DNA of 64,000 bases from Clostridium sp. UBA4548. Lineage in GTDB: Bacteria > Bacillota > Clostridia > Clostridiales > Clostridiaceae. The position numbers and the translations under genes were made by a program. Each line of letters opens with the position of its first letter. Within the stretch, counting starts at the first letter, position 1. Where the stretch lies: positions 226,837 to 290,836 of the forward strand of contig NZ_DGLI01000021.1 in the NCBI RefSeq assembly GCF_002387895.1. The letters are read 5' to 3'. A model generated the notes under the pieces. It saw nothing but the letters and a program-made list of their open reading frames with translations. It was not told where the DNA came from and did not search any database. Below are positions 17,346 to 25,727 of this stretch, piece by piece.

Positions 17346-19745
17346 TTGATATTAACTCAGCAGATTAACTTTTTAACTAAATGTGCAAAAAATATGGACA
17401 AGTTTCAACTGTACCTTAATATTGGTGATAAGAAGATAAGTTGTGAGCCATCATTAGCTTTAAAAAAATATTATAAATGGAGTTTGAAGTATTTATATAA
17501 TGAGGACATGGAAGAAGGGGAAATAGAAGGTTATCTAAAGAAAATTATAGAAAAAGAAGATTATAAGGCTTTAATAAAAATGGAATATACTGATTTTAGA
17601 AACCTAGTAGTAGCTTACTACTCTTTAGGTGAAATGTATTTTCATGAAAATCAAGTAGAGTTAGCTAAAGAGTATTTTGTTAAGGTAATTGAGATTCTAG
17701 AGGAAACCTTAAAGTCAGGAAATAGATATGCTCATACACTAATGATTGAAAAAGATGATGTAAGCTTTTTTGAACTTATGATGTGGGCTAAAAAGAATTT
17801 AGCAGATATGAGGGAAGATACAGCATCAATTGAAGAATATGATGGGATTATAAGTGAAGGAGAACTTCTTTACCTTCAAAAGAATTATTCAATATACATA
17901 AGATGCAAGAAACTTGAAATAGTAGATAGAGCTTATGAAGCCGCAAGAAGTATTATCAAAGTCTATCCAGAGTATGAAAATGTAAATATAGATGCAGTAG
18001 AGTTTTTAAGAGAATCAAAGAGCTATTATAATGCATTAGACATTGCTATCAATGAATATAAAAGAACTGAAGAGGATAGATGGGTTGAGCTAGTTGAAAG
18101 TTTATGTGAAAAACACGAAAACTTCAATATTCAGTGTTTAGAAAAGGTCATTAACTTTCTAGATTTACTTCTTTGGAACTTAAAACTTAGTTCTTGGGGA
18201 AGTATTGCAGTAAAACTTTACGAAGCTATAGACTCTTGGGACACTGCATTAAATCAGTATGTAAGATATTTAAATAGTTCATTAAATAAAGTGAATTATA
18301 AAACTACAGATTTCTCCTACTTTCCTCACTGTATTGATATTATAAATAAAGTATTTAATCATATTAAACTTAATAAGTATGAAAATAAGGAGTTAAGATC
18401 ATATGAGTTTAATTTCACATTTTTATTATTAAATGCAGCTATGAAGAATAAAAATTATGAAGATGTTTTTGAGAGCGTTACAAAATTAAATTTTATTTCA
18501 GGAGAAAATAACGAGGAAAAAAAATATATCGAAACAGTTATAGGAGAATACAAAAAAACATGTATTGAAAACTTGACCTTAGAAAGAGAAGATTTACAGG
18601 AAAAGCCATGGTTGTATCTATGGGAAAAGTTAGATTACTCAATTAAGCAATATGATGAAGCTAAAGATTGTCCTTTATTAGGAATTAATGCTAAAGTTTC
18701 AGATATGAAAAATGAAAGTGATTTGAAAGTCAATTTTTATAACTTTAAGGATTCAATATTTAAGGAAATCTCAAATATTGAAGAGAACATTACTAGGGAA
18801 GATGAAATAGTAAGTAATAAGCTTAAGGTTATGGAAGAAGGAATTTATGAAAATAAAACCATTGAAACAGGTATTGATACCGATCTAAAAGAGTTTGAAG
18901 AAAAAATTAAAAATGATTTAGAGTTTTTAAAGGAGTATAGCCATAATAAAATGAGCATAGCTATACCAGATTTGTTGGAAAAAAACTTAAGTGAAATTGA
19001 TAAATTTGAGGATATAAAAACTGTAAGAAGTCTTTCAGAAGAAAAATTTAAGGAAGTTATAATAAAATGGTGTGATGAGAACCTAAATAGTTTACTATGG
19101 GAACAATTCAATGTTTACTTAGCTAAGTATAAAAATATTTACTTAGAGCATATGAGCATAATAAAAAACATTGAAGAAAATAGAAAAACTGTAGCTACTG
19201 TTTATGAGGAATTCACTAAAGAGATTTTACCAATAGAAATTAAAACTCCTGAAGAGGTTTTAGAAAGCTTTAAGAGCCATTACAGTGACTTCTCAAATGG
19301 AGTAAACTATGACATAAATATTTTTCCTCAAGAAAGTTTAGTTCAAAATTTTGCTCATTCTGCAAAAGGTTTATTTAAAAAGCCCGAGGATAAGATACAA
19401 ATCCTAAGAAGTAGGATTAAAACTACAATTATTGAGGTGAAGTTAGATATAACTAATAAGCTAGTAGGAAACATATTTAAGGGGCTAGAGGATTTATGCT
19501 TAACACTTCAGAAGGAAGTTCATAGTTTATTTGGAGAAATATTAAAGTATACTACTAAAGATATAGAAATTATAGAAAAGAACTATGATAAGGTTAAACT
19601 TTATTACGAAGATTTAAAAAAACGTAATGAAGAGATGGATACTTTATTAGGCTTTATAAAAGCAGAAGTGAATAAATATGAAGCTCAATTGTCCTATAAC
19701 ATAATATATAGCAATGGCAAATGTTATAGAGTAAAAGGTGATTAG
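17346..19745 (+). CDS. Uncharacterised 799-residue helical protein with TPR-like N-terminal part
   Basis: I do not recognise this gene. It has no signal peptide or membrane helix, so it should be cytoplasmic. Residues about 80-130 and 175-240 contain TPR-like helical pairs (YYSLGEMYFHENQVELAKEY). The C-terminal half (about 470-790) is long, charged and helical with heptad-like leucines, resembling coiled-coil or dynamin-stalk-type bundles. No P-loop or catalytic motif is visible. The TTG start at 17346 is supported by AAGGAGG at correct spacing. It stands alone between two terminators. A scaffold or chaperone-adaptor role is possible, but that is speculation. Confidence 0.6.
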   Translation: MILTQQINFLTKCAKNMDKFQLYLNIGDKKISCEPSLALKKYYKWSLKYLYNEDMEEGEIEGYLKKIIEKEDYKALIKMEYTDFRNLVVAYYSLGEMYFHENQVELAKEYFVKVIEILEETLKSGNRYAHTLMIEKDDVSFFELMMWAKKNLADMREDTASIEEYDGIISEGELLYLQKNYSIYIRCKKLEIVDRAYEAARSIIKVYPEYENVNIDAVEFLRESKSYYNALDIAINEYKRTEEDRWVELVESLCEKHENFNIQCLEKVINFLDLLLWNLKLSSWGSIAVKLYEAIDSWDTALNQYVRYLNSSLNKVNYKTTDFSYFPHCIDIINKVFNHIKLNKYENKELRSYEFNFTFLLLNAAMKNKNYEDVFESVTKLNFISGENNEEKKYIETVIGEYKKTCIENLTLEREDLQEKPWLYLWEKLDYSIKQYDEAKDCPLLGINAKVSDMKNESDLKVNFYNFKDSIFKEISNIEENITREDEIVSNKLKVMEEGIYENKTIETGIDTDLKEFEEKIKNDLEFLKEYSHNKMSIAIPDLLEKNLSEIDKFEDIKTVRSLSEEKFKEVIIKWCDENLNSLLWEQFNVYLAKYKNIYLEHMSIIKNIEENRKTVATVYEEFTKEILPIEIKTPEEVLESFKSHYSDFSNGVNYDINIFPQESLVQNFAHSAKGLFKKPEDKIQILRSRIKTTIIEVKLDITNKLVGNIFKGLEDLCLTLQKEVHSLFGEILKYTTKDIEIIEKNYDKVKLYYEDLKKRNEEMDTLLGFIKAEVNKYEAQLSYNIIYSNGKCYRVKGD

Positions 19746-19759
19746 AGATATTAAAATAG

Positions 19760-19816
19760 GAAACCAAGATGGACTCATAGGTAAGATAACTTATATATGA
19801 GTCTATCTTGGTTTTC
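19760..19816. terminator. Intrinsic terminator between the 799-aa gene and apbE
   Basis: Long stem (AAACCAAGATgGACTCATA with its near-complement) ending in GGTTTTC. It lies between converging genes and probably works on both strands. Confidence 0.85.
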
Positions 19817-19873
19817 TTAACCTTTGTGTAGATAAATAAATATCTGCCTAAAGATATACAGCAAGATAGTAAT

Positions 19874-20920
19874 TTATTTAACAATCTCATATTTTGATGA
19901 AGTTAAATGAAAATTACTCTTAAGGCCTTCAGTTAAATATAGTTTATGGTCTTTTGAAACAAATATAGCTTCAGTACCAGGTTGAGCATTGATAAATTCT
20001 AAGCCTTTGTCAATGCCTAGGGCAAAAAGAGTAGTGGAAAGAGAATCACCATCAATAGATTTATCCGTTAGTATGGATACTCCAAGTATTTCATTTTCAT
20101 AGGGGTAGCCAGTCTTAGGGTTTAGTATGTGATGATATTTTTTTCCGTTTGATTCAAAAAATCTTTCATAAATACCAGAAGTTACAATAGATTTATTAGT
20201 GACCTCAATATAACCAATGCTTGAGCCTCTTGCATCTTCAGGATCTTGAACACCAATTTTCCAGTTGGAGCCATCAATCTTTGAACCTACAGCAAAAATA
20301 TTCCCACCCAAATCGATTATTGCACTCTTCACATTGTTTTTAGTTAACAGGCTAGCAACTTCGTCAGCAGCATATCCTTTTGCTATGGCACCTAAATCTA
20401 TTATCATATTTTCTCTTTTTAGGAAAATTGATTTATTATTTTCATCTAAAACTAAATCCTTATAATTAATTAAGGCTTTTTTTTCACTTATTTCTTCTTC
20501 AGTAGGAAGTTTTGCAGCATCTGTGCCTATGCCCCAAAGCTTAACAAGTGGACCAATTGTAATATCAAGAGCACCACCGGACAGTTTTGAGTACTTTAAG
20601 CCTTGAGAAACCACTAAAAAGGTATCATTACTAACTTCTACAGGGGCTTTTCCAGCCATTTCATTTACCTTGTCAAGTTCAGTGCCAAGTTTGTTAATGC
20701 TTAAGATGTCCTCTAATTCCTTTAATCTTGTAAAAGCTTCATCCAAGATTTTTGGATCCTTATTGTCATACAAACTTATAGTACAAGCTGTACCTATAAT
20801 AACTTCAGTTTTTGCTAAGGGTTGCCCCTTGCTTGTTGAATTATTAGACTTACAACCTGATAAAGATAAAGTTGCAATAAAACACAATATAAATATAAGG
20901 AAAGATTTAAAAGATTTCAT
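19874..20920 (-). CDS. apbE: FAD:protein FMN transferase, ApbE-family lipoprotein
   Basis: Attaches FMN covalently to Thr/Ser of flavoproteins such as RnfD/RnfG or NqrB/C, outside the membrane. The 348-residue protein has a lipoprotein signal with lipobox LSGC at about residue 22, so it should be a membrane-anchored lipoprotein. Family features include GALDITIGPLVKLWGIG, IIDLGAIAKGYAADEVA, SAIIDLGGNIFAVGS and the metal-binding DGDSLSTTLFALG. ATG 20920 has GGAGG five bases upstream; TTG 20932 would be a spurious extension. It is divergent from the NusG-II/Gx-transporter genes, a neighbourhood commonly seen with ApbE. No Rnf genes are in the window. Confidence 0.93.
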   Translation of the reverse strand: MKSFKSFLIFILCFIATLSLSGCKSNNSTSKGQPLAKTEVIIGTACTISLYDNKDPKILDEAFTRLKELEDILSINKLGTELDKVNEMAGKAPVEVSNDTFLVVSQGLKYSKLSGGALDITIGPLVKLWGIGTDAAKLPTEEEISEKKALINYKDLVLDENNKSIFLKRENMIIDLGAIAKGYAADEVASLLTKNNVKSAIIDLGGNIFAVGSKIDGSNWKIGVQDPEDARGSSIGYIEVTNKSIVTSGIYERFFESNGKKYHHILNPKTGYPYENEILGVSILTDKSIDGDSLSTTLFALGIDKGLEFINAQPGTEAIFVSKDHKLYLTEGLKSNFHLTSSKYEIVK

Positions 20921-21392
20921 TTCATCCTCCAATAATATAAAATTTTAGCAGATGCTAAGCTATAGTATTAATTTATAGTTTACACTAATTTTAAAAATAA
21001 ATTATAAGACTTTAACCATAGCCTAAAGGGTGAAGTACCTTAGCTTTATGAGAACTTAATGAATTTCTACTTTGAAAATTTGCATGTAAAAACAATAAAT
21101 TCTTTAGCAGCAAAGGAGGTTAGGTTAATCTTATAGTTCTCTTTTAGAACTTTTAATAAATAAGGTTGATTAATAATAAAGTCAGTAAAAATCTTATGAG
21201 TAACATTATAAGATTTTTATTCACAGATGTAAATAAAAAAGCTGAGCGCTGCTTTATACTCCTAAATCTTTTATAAAATCCTCAGTGAAAGTGAATACTA
21301 GAAGAACATTTTATGTTATACTAGTTAATGTATGTAAGCCTTTATTTTGGCTAGACAAATTTATTAAAGTTGTTACTAGAATGGATGATAAG
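20921..21392. other. Gene-free divergent region with two hairpins
   Basis: Between apbE and the NusG-II gene lie a small hairpin at about 21135-21150 (AGTTCT/AGAACT then TTTTAAT) and an 11-bp perfect stem at 21187-21218 (AAAAATCTTAT with ATAAGATTTTT). The second resembles an intrinsic terminator although no gene precedes it on the plus strand. An AAAGGAGG at about 21113-21120 is not followed by a usable start codon. It may be an attenuated leader or a small RNA. Confidence 0.35.
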
Positions 21393-21788
21393 ATGAAGAT
21401 TGTGAAGAAGTGGGATGTAATAATTATCGTATTATTAGTAGTAATTTCATTTATACCATACTTGATTTTCATATATGGAGAAGGTTCAAGTAATGGAGAG
21501 ATTTATGCAATAATCTCAGTTGATGGTAAGGAACAAAAAAGGATTAGATTAGATAACCATACTACCACAGAAGAATTTAATATAACTACTCATGAAGGAG
21601 TTAACAAGATTAAAGTTGAAGGAAGTAGGATTGGAGTAGTAGATGCAGATTGTCCAGATAAGGTCTGTGTATTACCTGGATTGGTAAATAGACCAGGAGA
21701 GCGGATTGTTTGTCTACCACATAGAGTGGTGATTGAAATTAGGGGAAGTAAAAATACAAGTGACACGGAAGACTTTATTTCTCGCTGA
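21393..21788 (+). CDS. NusG domain II-containing membrane-anchored protein
   Basis: Small protein (131 residues) with one N-terminal transmembrane helix (VIIIVLLVVISFIPYLIFIY) and an extracytoplasmic NusG-II-like beta-domain. The conserved features ADCPDKVC and CLPHRVVIEI are typical of this family. The frame is open further upstream to 21285 but that part lacks a good ribosome site. Homologues begin near MKIVKKWDV, so I used ATG 21393; ATG 21381 is an alternative. It lies 9 bp before the Gx transporter gene. The function of the family is not established; the genomic pairing with Gx-transporter and ApbE genes is common. Confidence 0.8.
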   Translation: MKIVKKWDVIIIVLLVVISFIPYLIFIYGEGSSNGEIYAIISVDGKEQKRIRLDNHTTTEEFNITTHEGVNKIKVEGSRIGVVDADCPDKVCVLPGLVNRPGERIVCLPHRVVIEIRGSKNTSDTEDFISR

Positions 21789-21797
21789 GGTGATTAA

Positions 21798-22322
21798 ATG
21801 AAAGATATAAGAAAAATGACGTATATATCCTTATTGGTAGCAATGTCCTTAGTATTGCATATATTTGAAAATATGATTCCAGTACCATTCATAACTCCAG
21901 GAGCTAAGCTTGGCTTGGCAAACATCATAACAGTTATAGCATTATACACTCTAAATTATAAGGAAACCTTCCTAGTTTTATTGCTTAGAATAATTCTATC
22001 AGTAATGTTTGGAGGAAGTATATCAAGATTAATTTATAGTTTAAGTGGAGCAATTCTTAGTTACTTAGCTATGGTTGTTACAAAAAACATAGGAAAGAAT
22101 CATGTAAGTATCATAGGGGTAAGTTCTGTAGGGGCTGTATTTCATAATATTGGACAACTAGCTGCTGCTGCATTGATAGTTAATACTTTTGGCGTAATGC
22201 TATATCTACCAATTATGACTATAGCCGGAGTAGGTACAGGGATTTTTGTTGGGTTAACAGGTAATTTTGCTGTAAGTCATTTAAAGAAAATATCAAAACA
22301 AATGGGGTTTGATTTTATATGA
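21798..22322 (+). CDS. Gx transporter family membrane protein
   Basis: Integral membrane protein of 174 residues, the size and pattern of the Gx-transporter family, which is often annotated as heptaprenyl diphosphate synthase component I. About five hydrophobic helices are visible. The conserved N-terminal part is LHIFENMIPVPFITPGAKLGLANI, with a glycine-rich SIIGVSSVGAVFHNIGQLAAA later. GAGGTGA precedes ATG 21798. It overlaps the next gene by four bases (ATGA), indicating translational coupling to the sigma-54 activator. The transported substrate is unknown; the related ECF S-component fold suggests a small molecule. Confidence 0.82.
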   Translation: MKDIRKMTYISLLVAMSLVLHIFENMIPVPFITPGAKLGLANIITVIALYTLNYKETFLVLLLRIILSVMFGGSISRLIYSLSGAILSYLAMVVTKNIGKNHVSIIGVSSVGAVFHNIGQLAAAALIVNTFGVMLYLPIMTIAGVGTGIFVGLTGNFAVSHLKKISKQMGFDFI

Positions 22323-23674
22323 ACATTGATGAAGAGTTACTGAATTTTATTTTTGATAGCTTTGAAGAATGTATTGTGGTTGTTGATGAAAATGGAATTG
22401 TAACTATGATGAGTAATGGGTATAAGGAGTTTTTAGGTTGTACTAATCCAGAAGGTAAGCATGTTACAGAGGTAATTCCAAATACTAAACTTCATATTGT
22501 AGCGAAGACAGGTTTAAAAGAATTTGGAGAAATACAAGAAGTAAACAGTCACAGAATAATATCTATTAGAGTACCTATAGTGCTAGAGGGAAAATTGAAG
22601 GGTGCTATCGGCAAGATTATGTTTAAGGATTTAAATAACTTTAAAATACTTAGTAGCAAAATCACAAATTTAGAAAAAGAGCTTCAGTATTATAAAAATG
22701 AATTAGACAGCGAAAAAAAAGCAAAATATACTTTTAATAATTTAATGGGAAAAAGTATAAAGTTTCAGGAAGTAGTAAATTTTGCACAAAGAGCAGCAAA
22801 AGGGGATTCCTCTATACTTATTACAGGTGAGAGTGGAACAGGAAAGGAACTATTTGCTCAAGCTATACACAATGGAAGTAAAAGGGCACTTAAGCCTTTT
22901 GTAAAAGTTAATTGTGCTGCTATTCCAGCTGAGCTTTTTGAATCTGAAATGTTTGGATATGAGGAAGGAGCATTTACTGGAGCAAAAAAAAGTGGGCTTA
23001 AGGGAAAATTTGAAATTGCTAATGGGGGAACTATACTTTTAGATGAAATAGGTGATATGCCATTAAGCATGCAAGTTAAGCTTTTAAGGGTATTACAAGA
23101 AAGAGAAATTATAAGGGTAGGTGGCAATGAAGTTATAAATATTAATGTAAGAGTTATTGCTGCCACAAATAAATCCTTACAAGAACTCATAGAACAAGAA
23201 AAGTTCAGAGAAGATTTATATTATAGATTAAATGTTATACATTTAAAACTTCCACCTTTAAGAGAAAGAGCCGAAGATATAGAATTGCTAGCAGATAGCT
23301 TAAGAGTAAAACTTTGCAATAAATATGGCATTTACTCAGAAGGGGTGTCTAAAGAAGCCTTAGAATACTTAAAAAATTACGATTGGCCTGGTAACATACG
23401 ACAGCTTGAAAATGTTATTGAAAGGGCTATAAATCTTTTAGATACAGAACTTTTAATTCTACCTAAACACCTTCCAGATAAAATAGTAGAAACTAAAGGT
23501 AAAAAACATAACATTGATAATAGTGACTTGAAGGAAGCAGTTGACGAAATGGAAAAGGAAATAATAGTTAGTACCTTGGAGAAAACTAAAGGAAATAAGA
23601 ACCAAACTGCCAAAATTCTAGGTATTAGTAGAGCGGGACTTTATAAAAAGATAAAAAGATTAGGGTTAGAATAA
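22319..23674 (+). CDS. PAS-containing sigma-54-dependent transcriptional activator
   Basis: Enhancer-binding protein of 451 residues. It has an N-terminal PAS sensor (about 1-110), a linker helix, an AAA+ domain and a Fis-type DNA-binding domain. The AAA+ domain has Walker A GESGTGKE, the sigma-54-contacting GAFTGA at 217-222, and Walker B ILLDEIGDM. The Fis domain is at about 405-451 (NKNQTAKILGISRAGLYKKI). It overlaps the Gx transporter gene by 4 bp. A -24/-12 promoter lies 315 bp downstream in front of the thiolase, the probable target. The PAS ligand is unknown; redox or a metabolite are possible. Confidence 0.94.
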   Translation: MNIDEELLNFIFDSFEECIVVVDENGIVTMMSNGYKEFLGCTNPEGKHVTEVIPNTKLHIVAKTGLKEFGEIQEVNSHRIISIRVPIVLEGKLKGAIGKIMFKDLNNFKILSSKITNLEKELQYYKNELDSEKKAKYTFNNLMGKSIKFQEVVNFAQRAAKGDSSILITGESGTGKELFAQAIHNGSKRALKPFVKVNCAAIPAELFESEMFGYEEGAFTGAKKSGLKGKFEIANGGTILLDEIGDMPLSMQVKLLRVLQEREIIRVGGNEVININVRVIAATNKSLQELIEQEKFREDLYYRLNVIHLKLPPLRERAEDIELLADSLRVKLCNKYGIYSEGVSKEALEYLKNYDWPGNIRQLENVIERAINLLDTELLILPKHLPDKIVETKGKKHNIDNSDLKEAVDEMEKEIIVSTLEKTKGNKNQTAKILGISRAGLYKKIKRLGLE

Positions 23675-23716
23675 TATAAAGTTGTGTAATAAAATCATAA
23701 ATGTGTCAACTTAAGT

Positions 23717-23750
23717 GCACATGTAAACCTTGTTTACATGTGCTTATATT
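23717..23750. terminator. 12-bp perfect inverted repeat: terminator and/or activator site
   Basis: GCACATGTAAAC, a 3-nt loop, then GTTTACATGTGC, with a weak T-rich tail (TTATATTTTG), 40 bp after the activator stop. It may terminate that operon. Its dyad symmetry and position, about 270 bp before the -24/-12 promoter, also fit an upstream activating site. Confidence 0.6.
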
Positions 23751-23988
23751 TTGTAGAATTAAAAGGGGATATTAATAAAATAAAAATAAGTTAACATAAA
23801 GTTAATAATAAAAACATGGTAACATGTTGAGATTCCTTTAAGTGATTAATTTAACATAGATGTTATAAAATTAACAAGAAACCCTTGAAAATACTTGGCT
23901 CCAATGTTGTGTATACTTTGTTTACAGTGGATAATTATAGGGAAAAGCAAGGCCCTTGGTATAACAGGGTTTTATTGACTTTGAAAGT

Positions 23989-24004
23989 TGGCATGAAAAT
24001 TGCT
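23989..24004 (+). promoter_or_regulatory. Sigma-54 (-24/-12) promoter of the thiolase gene
   Basis: TTGGCATGAAAATTGCT: the invariant GG (23990-23991) and GC (24002-24003) are exactly 10 bases apart, as in the TGGCAC-N5-TTGCW consensus. Transcription should start near 24015, about 80 bp before the thiolase ATG. Confidence 0.85.
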
Positions 24005-24094
24005 ATAATAAATATCGTGGAAATATAAAATTTATAAATAATAATTATTAAATTTTAAATATAATATTTGTTGATTTAATAGGAGGAATTAGTT

Positions 24095-25273
24095 ATGAGA
24101 GAAGTAGTTATTGTTAGTGCAGCTAGAACAGCCTTAGGAGCTTTTGGTGGAAGTTTATCAAAACTATCTGCAGTGGAGTTAGGTACAATTGCAGCAAAAG
24201 AAGCTATAAAAAGAGCGGGAATTAATCCAGAAATAATTGAAGAAGCTGTAATTGGTAATGTATTAGGTGCAGGACTAGGACAAAATGTTGCTAGACAAGT
24301 AGCTATACATGCAGGATTAAGTGAAGCATCTTCAGCTATGACTATAAATAAAGTTTGCGGATCAGGATTAAGAGCTGTAAGCTTAGCAGCTCAAATGATT
24401 AAATCAGGAGATGCTGATGTTGTGTTAGCAGGTGGAACAGAGAGCATGAGTAATGCTCCTTATATAGTTCCAAGTAATAGATGGGGACAAAGAATGGGAG
24501 ATGCTAGTCTTGTAGATATAATGATTAAAGATGGTCTATGGGATGCTTTTAATGACTATCATATGGGAATAACAGCAGAAAATATTGCAGAACAATGGAA
24601 CTTAACAAGAGAAATGCAAGATGAATTTTCTTTAAATAGCCAATTAAAAGCAGAGGCTGCTATAAAAGCTGGAAGATTTAAAGATGAAATAGTACCAGTA
24701 GTAATACCGCAAAGAAAAGGGGAACCAGTAGTATTTGATACAGATGAATTCCCTAAATCAAATATGACTATTGAAAAACTAGCTAAACTTAAACCAGCCT
24801 TTAAAAAAGATGGTACAGTAACAGCTGGTAATGCTTCAGGAATAAATGATGGTGCTGCAATGTTAATTGTAATGTCAAAAGAAAAGGCAGAAGAATTAGG
24901 GGTTAAGCCTCTTGTAACAATAAAATCTTATGCTTCTTCAGGATTAGATCCAAAGATAATGGGTTATGGTCCAGTTCCATCAACTAAAAAAGCTTTAGAT
25001 AAAGCAAATTTAAAAGTAGAAGACTTAGATTTAATTGAAGCAAATGAAGCTTTCGCAGCTCAATCTTTAGCAGTTGGAAAAGACTTGAACTTTGATATGA
25101 GTAAGGTAAATGTTAATGGTGGAGCTATAGCTTTAGGACACCCAATTGGAGCTTCAGGAGCAAGAATACTTACTTCATTAATTTATGAAATGATTAAAAG
25201 AGATGCTAAAACTGGTCTTGCAACCTTATGTATAGGTGGAGGACAAGGTACAGCTCTTGTAGTTGAAAGATAA
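24095..25273 (+). CDS. thlA: Acetyl-CoA acetyltransferase (thiolase)
   Basis: Condenses two acetyl-CoA to acetoacetyl-CoA, the entry step to butyrate/butanol-type fermentation, or runs in reverse. The 392-residue length is that of biosynthetic thiolase II. The active-site Cys is in NKVCGSGLRAV (about C88). The HEAF-like loop reads EANEAFAAQSLAV. GHPIGASGARI holds the catalytic His, and CIGGGQGTALV the second Cys near the C-terminus. GGAGGA precedes the ATG. It appears to be a single gene driven by the -24/-12 promoter and the adjacent sigma-54 activator. The symbol follows clostridial usage; atoB would also fit. Confidence 0.96.
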   Translation: MREVVIVSAARTALGAFGGSLSKLSAVELGTIAAKEAIKRAGINPEIIEEAVIGNVLGAGLGQNVARQVAIHAGLSEASSAMTINKVCGSGLRAVSLAAQMIKSGDADVVLAGGTESMSNAPYIVPSNRWGQRMGDASLVDIMIKDGLWDAFNDYHMGITAENIAEQWNLTREMQDEFSLNSQLKAEAAIKAGRFKDEIVPVVIPQRKGEPVVFDTDEFPKSNMTIEKLAKLKPAFKKDGTVTAGNASGINDGAAMLIVMSKEKAEELGVKPLVTIKSYASSGLDPKIMGYGPVPSTKKALDKANLKVEDLDLIEANEAFAAQSLAVGKDLNFDMSKVNVNGGAIALGHPIGASGARILTSLIYEMIKRDAKTGLATLCIGGGQGTALVVER

Positions 25274-25285
25274 TAAAATTATATA

Positions 25286-25338
25286 TAATAATAAGACTTC
25301 CTATGACATCCTATGTTATAGGAAGTTTTTATTATTAT
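25286..25338 (+). terminator. Intrinsic terminator after thiolase
   Basis: Stem AATAATAAGACTTCCTAT with near-complement, followed by TTTTTATTATT. Confidence 0.88.
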
Positions 25339-25727
25339 GAACTTATTAATAATAAAAATATAAAACTGCAGCAAATAATTAGTCTTTAATTAGGTTTAGA
25401 AAACTAAACCTAAGGTTTATCTAGCAAAGATATATTGCTTTCTTAAGTAATTTTGCATAAGTGTAAAATCATTTTCAATTTAAAGCACCTTATGAAGTTT
25501 AAGTATTAAAAGTTAGGTTATGCTCAGTATTATGTTTTAAGAGTATTAAAGCTAAAACTTATCCATAAATTTACTTTAATAATGTAAATGTAAATTTTAT
25601 AAATCTACATATCAATGAATTAACTTTATTAGAATTAATAGGCTATTATGTAAGTTTTATAAAAGAATATTTTGTGGATTACTACACACCATAAGTATTA
25701 AGAATACATTATGAAAGGAAGGATATT
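25339..25727 (+). other. Gene-free region upstream of first VanW gene
   Basis: No open frame is supported. A perfect 10-bp hairpin lies at 25390-25413 (TTAGGTTTAG, loop AAAA, CTAAACCTAA) without a T-run. The rest is AT-rich and presumably holds the promoter. AAGGAAGGA lies just before the VanW ATG. Confidence 0.4.

Noticed and set aside
23896..23911. Second sigma-54-like sequence TGGCTCCAATGTTGTG
   Set aside because: The -12 element lacks the GC pair (GT instead); the site at 23989-24004 is a complete match.
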